From CALJIC01 sp039805565 (lineage in GTDB: Bacteria; Chloroflexota; Chloroflexia; Chloroflexales; Roseiflexaceae), in assembly GCA_039805565.1 (NCBI GenBank), contig JBDLTZ010000125.1, positions 1-25,352 of the forward strand: a DNA stretch of 25,352 nucleotides, read 5' to 3'. Position numbers and translations under genes: made by a program. A model generated the notes under the pieces. It saw only the letters and a list, made by a program, of their open reading frames with translations. It was not told the DNA's origin and searched no databases. This document shows positions 23,315 through 25,352 of this stretch, one piece after another; positions within the stretch are counted from its first letter, which is position 1, and every line of letters begins with the position of its first letter.

Positions 23315-23398
23315 GAGTGCTGAGTGCTGAGTGCTGAGTGCTGAGTCTTGAGTCTTGAGTGCTGAGTCTTGAGTGCTGAGTGCTGAGTCTTGAGTGTA
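23315..23398. repeat. Twelve-unit heptamer array (GAGTGCT/GAGTCTT)
   Basis: Twelve contiguous 7-bp units: seven GAGTGCT and four GAGTCTT, mixed in the order AAAABBABAAB, then a final GAGTGTA. It begins just after the pseudokinase stop codon and ends before the sirtuin promoter. Confidence 0.95.
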
Positions 23399-23444
23399 GA
23401 GACCTCCCTGGCGCAGCAGGAAGCTTCGGCCGCGCGGCATATGG

Positions 23445-23450
23445 TAAAAT
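23445..23450 (+). promoter_or_regulatory. Extended -10 box for the sirtuin-GNAT unit
   Basis: TAAAAT preceded by TGG, ~80 bases before the sirtuin ATG. No strong -35 box. Confidence 0.45.
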
Positions 23451-23530
23451 TGCACGGACCGATCACCGCCCACCGCACCCCCACGCCCACGGAGCCCCTG
23501 TATCACAGTGATATCTCAGGAGACACGCCG

Positions 23531-24301
23531 ATGACTCTCACGCTGCCCGAACACGTGCTGCACCGGCTGAAAACCGCGCAGCGGGTTGTCGTGCTCACCG
23601 GCGGCGGGATGGCCGCCGAGAGCGGCGTCCCCTCATTTCGCGACTCCCACACTGGCGAGTGGGCGCAGTACGACGTCTCCGAGCTCGCCACGCCACAGGC
23701 CTACCTGCGGAACCCACGCCTCGTGTGGGAGTGGTACGACCACCGCCGCCGGTCAGCAGACGGGGCCGAGCCCAGCCCAGCCCACTACGCGCTGGTGGAC
23801 CTCGAGCAGCACTACCCCTCCTTCACCCTGATCACGCAGACGATCGACAGCCTCCACTGGCGGGCAGGCTCGCGGGACCTGGTGGAGATCAACGGCTGCC
23901 TGCGCCGCAGCCGCTGCTATGAGGCCGGCCACACCGCGGTGAGCTGGGACGAAGACGGCGAGATCCCTCCGCACTGCTCCCACTGCGGCAGCCCCCTGCG
24001 CCCCGACGTGGTGATGTTCGGCGAGGGGCTGCCCCACGCGGAGCTGCGCAAAGCCCAGCGCGCCGTAGAGCAGTGCGACCTGTTCGTCATCGTGGGGGCT
24101 GTGGGCGCCATCGAGCCGGTGGCATCATTCCCCTTCGTGGCCCGGCGCGTCGGGGCCTTCGCGCTGACAATCGCCCCCGAGGACTCGGTCTACTCGCTGA
24201 TGGCTGATTATGTCATCCCAGCGACGCCCGGCGCAGTGCTCCCAGACCTGGTGCGCCTGGTGGCCGGCGAGGTCGGCGACCTGCGCGCCGACGCGCTCTG
24301 A
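23531..24301 (+). CDS. Degenerate sirtuin (SIR2-fold) protein, probably inactive as a deacylase
   Basis: 256 residues, full sirtuin length and order, but key residues are altered. GAGIS is GGGMA (VLTGGGMAAESGVPSFRD); TQN-I-D is TQTID (Thr104); the catalytic His of ELHG is Asn121 (LVEINGC); GTS is GAV (IVGAVGAIEPV); and the N-P-E adenosine-ribose Asn is Ala (LTIAPED). The zinc ribbon keeps CSHCG but lacks the usual first CxxC. NAD-dependent deacylation is therefore unlikely; acyl-lysine or nucleotide binding without catalysis is possible. The ATG at 23531 has AGGAG eight bases upstream. A GNAT gene follows after 14 bases. Confidence 0.85.
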   Translation: MTLTLPEHVLHRLKTAQRVVVLTGGGMAAESGVPSFRDSHTGEWAQYDVSELATPQAYLRNPRLVWEWYDHRRRSADGAEPSPAHYALVDLEQHYPSFTLITQTIDSLHWRAGSRDLVEINGCLRRSRCYEAGHTAVSWDEDGEIPPHCSHCGSPLRPDVVMFGEGLPHAELRKAQRAVEQCDLFVIVGAVGAIEPVASFPFVARRVGAFALTIAPEDSVYSLMADYVIPATPGAVLPDLVRLVAGEVGDLRADAL

Positions 24302-24315
24302 TACAGGAGGGCGCC

Positions 24316-24951
24316 ATGCAGCTACGGGGCGCACGGGTGATTATCCGTGCGTGGCAGCGCTACGACGACGAGATCCTCAACGAGTGGCCGCCGTACAACG
24401 ATCCGCTTGACCCGCTCTGGAACCTGCCGCGGCAGCTCTCGATCACCGAGAGCTGGAGCAGCTTCTTCGACGTGGGCGGGCAGCGCCGCAGCTGGGCGGT
24501 GGAGGACTACGCCGGCAACCTGATGGGCCGCATCTCGCTGCGCGAGATCGACGAGCGCAAGTCGCAGGCCCGCCTCGGCATCACCTTCGGCGCACCCTAC
24601 GTGAGCAAGGGCTACGGTACCGAGGCCCTGGCGCTGTTCCTCGAATCCTACTTCACCGACTTGGGCTTCGCCGTGATGGTGCTCGACGTAGCCGCCCCCA
24701 ACGTGCGCGCGGTCCGCTCCTACCAGCGCCTCGGCTTCAGCTACGTCGAGAGCGACTGGCGCGACGCAGGCTCGTCATTCGACCGGCGCGTGCTCGAGCT
24801 GCCGCAGTACACCCACCTGCTGCCGTTCTTCCGCCACACCCAGCGCGGCCTCTCGGTAGAGTTCTACGAGATGCGCCTGAGCCGCGAGACGTGGCTCCAG
24901 CGCCGGGGCGAGATGGGCCAGCGTACCGCCGGGTCATCAACAGTGGGTTAG
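24316..24951 (+). CDS. GNAT acetyltransferase, RimJ/RimL-like
   Basis: 211 residues. GNAT fold with the acetyl-CoA pyrophosphate loop SKGYGTEALALFLESYF and the conserved VAAPNVRAVRSYQRLGFSYVES segment. It would transfer an acetyl group to a protein N-terminus, small molecule or lysine; the target is unknown. A C-terminal extension (from ~175) is unassigned. The ATG follows AGGAGG with ideal spacing. Its tight link to the degenerate sirtuin suggests co-expression, and nothing in the sequence looks broken. Confidence 0.88.
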   Translation: MQLRGARVIIRAWQRYDDEILNEWPPYNDPLDPLWNLPRQLSITESWSSFFDVGGQRRSWAVEDYAGNLMGRISLREIDERKSQARLGITFGAPYVSKGYGTEALALFLESYFTDLGFAVMVLDVAAPNVRAVRSYQRLGFSYVESDWRDAGSSFDRRVLELPQYTHLLPFFRHTQRGLSVEFYEMRLSRETWLQRRGEMGQRTAGSSTVG

Positions 24952-24976
24952 TACGCCGGCAGGACTATCTGGCGAC

Positions 24977-25004
24977 TTGCGCCCACCACCCGCAGCAGTA
25001 TGAT
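24977..25004 (+). promoter_or_regulatory. Possible promoter of the nucleotidyltransferase gene
   Basis: TTGCGC (24977-24982), a 16-base spacer, then TATGAT (24999-25004), ~55 bases before the ATG. Confidence 0.5.
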
Positions 25005-25058
25005 CGACATAGCGCCCACGTCGCCGCCCCGTCCTCCACCTCAGCACACAGAGCAGCT

Positions 25059-25352
25059 ATGTCCCTCATCGCAGGCAACCTTGGCGTCGTCCAGCGCACG
25101 CTCGACGGCAGCAGCATCGTCTGGGGGGTATGCGCCGGCGCCGCAGCCCACCTCTACGGCAACCGCCGCCCCATCCAGGACGTCGATATCCTTGTCTCCG
25201 CCGGCAACCTCCCCGACGTCGTACGCCTGCTCCAGCAGCAGAACAAGGTCGTGCAGTTCGACGGCCAGCGCATCCTGTGGCGCGGCATCAAGCTCTTCGA
25301 CGACCTGAGCGTGCGGCGGGGCGGCGCGGTTCACCCCTACGCGATCGACGCG
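25059..25352 (+). CDS. Nucleotidyltransferase-like protein, 5' part only
   Basis: 98 codons are visible before the window ends. The segment CAGAAAHLYGNRRPIQDVDILVS matches the nucleotidyltransferase pattern (small-residue loop, then Asp-x-Asp), seen in many MNT/AbiEii-like or minimal nucleotidyltransferase proteins. It may be one half of an antitoxin/toxin-type pair or a stand-alone protein; the rest is needed to tell. The start ATG has a weak AGAG site. Confidence 0.7.
   Translation, partial: MSLIAGNLGVVQRTLDGSSIVWGVCAGAAAHLYGNRRPIQDVDILVSAGNLPDVVRLLQQQNKVVQFDGQRILWRGIKLFDDLSVRRGGAVHPYAIDA

Noticed and set aside
23315..23398. CRISPR-like tandem repeat
   Set aside because: The units are 7 bp with no spacers, and no cas genes are present; it is a simple tandem array.

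Overview
This is a strongly GC-rich, gene-dense bacterial chromosome segment. Gene content (DUF5939 adenylate cyclase, DUF3105 protein, MoxR/DUF58 pair, PsuG, kinase-like and SH3b membrane proteins), T-box regulation and the many 7-bp tandem arrays suggest a Chloroflexota bacterium of the Chloroflexus/Roseiflexus/Kouleothrix type. That placement is inference; there is no rRNA or tRNA to confirm it. No phage, insertion sequence, CRISPR array or rRNA was seen. The promoters are readable -10 boxes, often of the extended TGn type, mostly with poor -35 boxes.

Layout. 1-2.2 kb: a class III adenylate cyclase on the minus strand, diverging from gatD. 3-5 kb: a minus-strand pair, a TIM-barrel protein followed by a diaminopropionate ammonia-lyase, which converges on gatD with overlapping stop codons. 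5.2-6.9 kb: a plus-strand FAD oxidoreductase. 7-9.3 kb: a minus-strand unit of an Ig-like/DUF11-like protein, psuG and DUF3105. 9.3-13.4 kb: minus-strand MBL hydrolase - antirepressor-like protein, then moxR - DUF58 from their own promoter. 13.6-17.9 kb: plus-strand larC, fabD-fabF (from a near-consensus promoter) and a histidine phosphatase. 17.9-21.9 kb: a minus-strand unit opened by a T-box riboswitch: NUDIX, NUDIX, serS, SH3b membrane protein. 21.9-25.35 kb: plus-strand pseudokinase with an extracellular SH3b domain, a degenerate sirtuin, a GNAT acetyltransferase and the start of a nucleotidyltransferase.

Most notable observations. (1) Two adjacent genes encode pseudoenzymes by sequence: a Ser/Thr kinase fold lacking the VAIK Lys, HRD Asp and DFG Asp, and a sirtuin fold lacking the catalytic His, the NAD-site Asn and the GTS and N-P-E motif residues. 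The latter is coupled to a GNAT acetyltransferase. (2) The T-box leader sits before two NUDIX genes, and its UGGU bulge fits an A73 tRNA (such as Ile) better than tRNA-Ser, although serS is the only aminoacyl-tRNA synthetase gene downstream. (3) Arrays with a strict 7-bp period but differing sequences occur at five or six places: in leaders, between moxR and DUF58, inside larC, inside the T-box leader and between the two pseudoenzyme genes. (4) The 3' end of moxR has a decayed duplicate just downstream.
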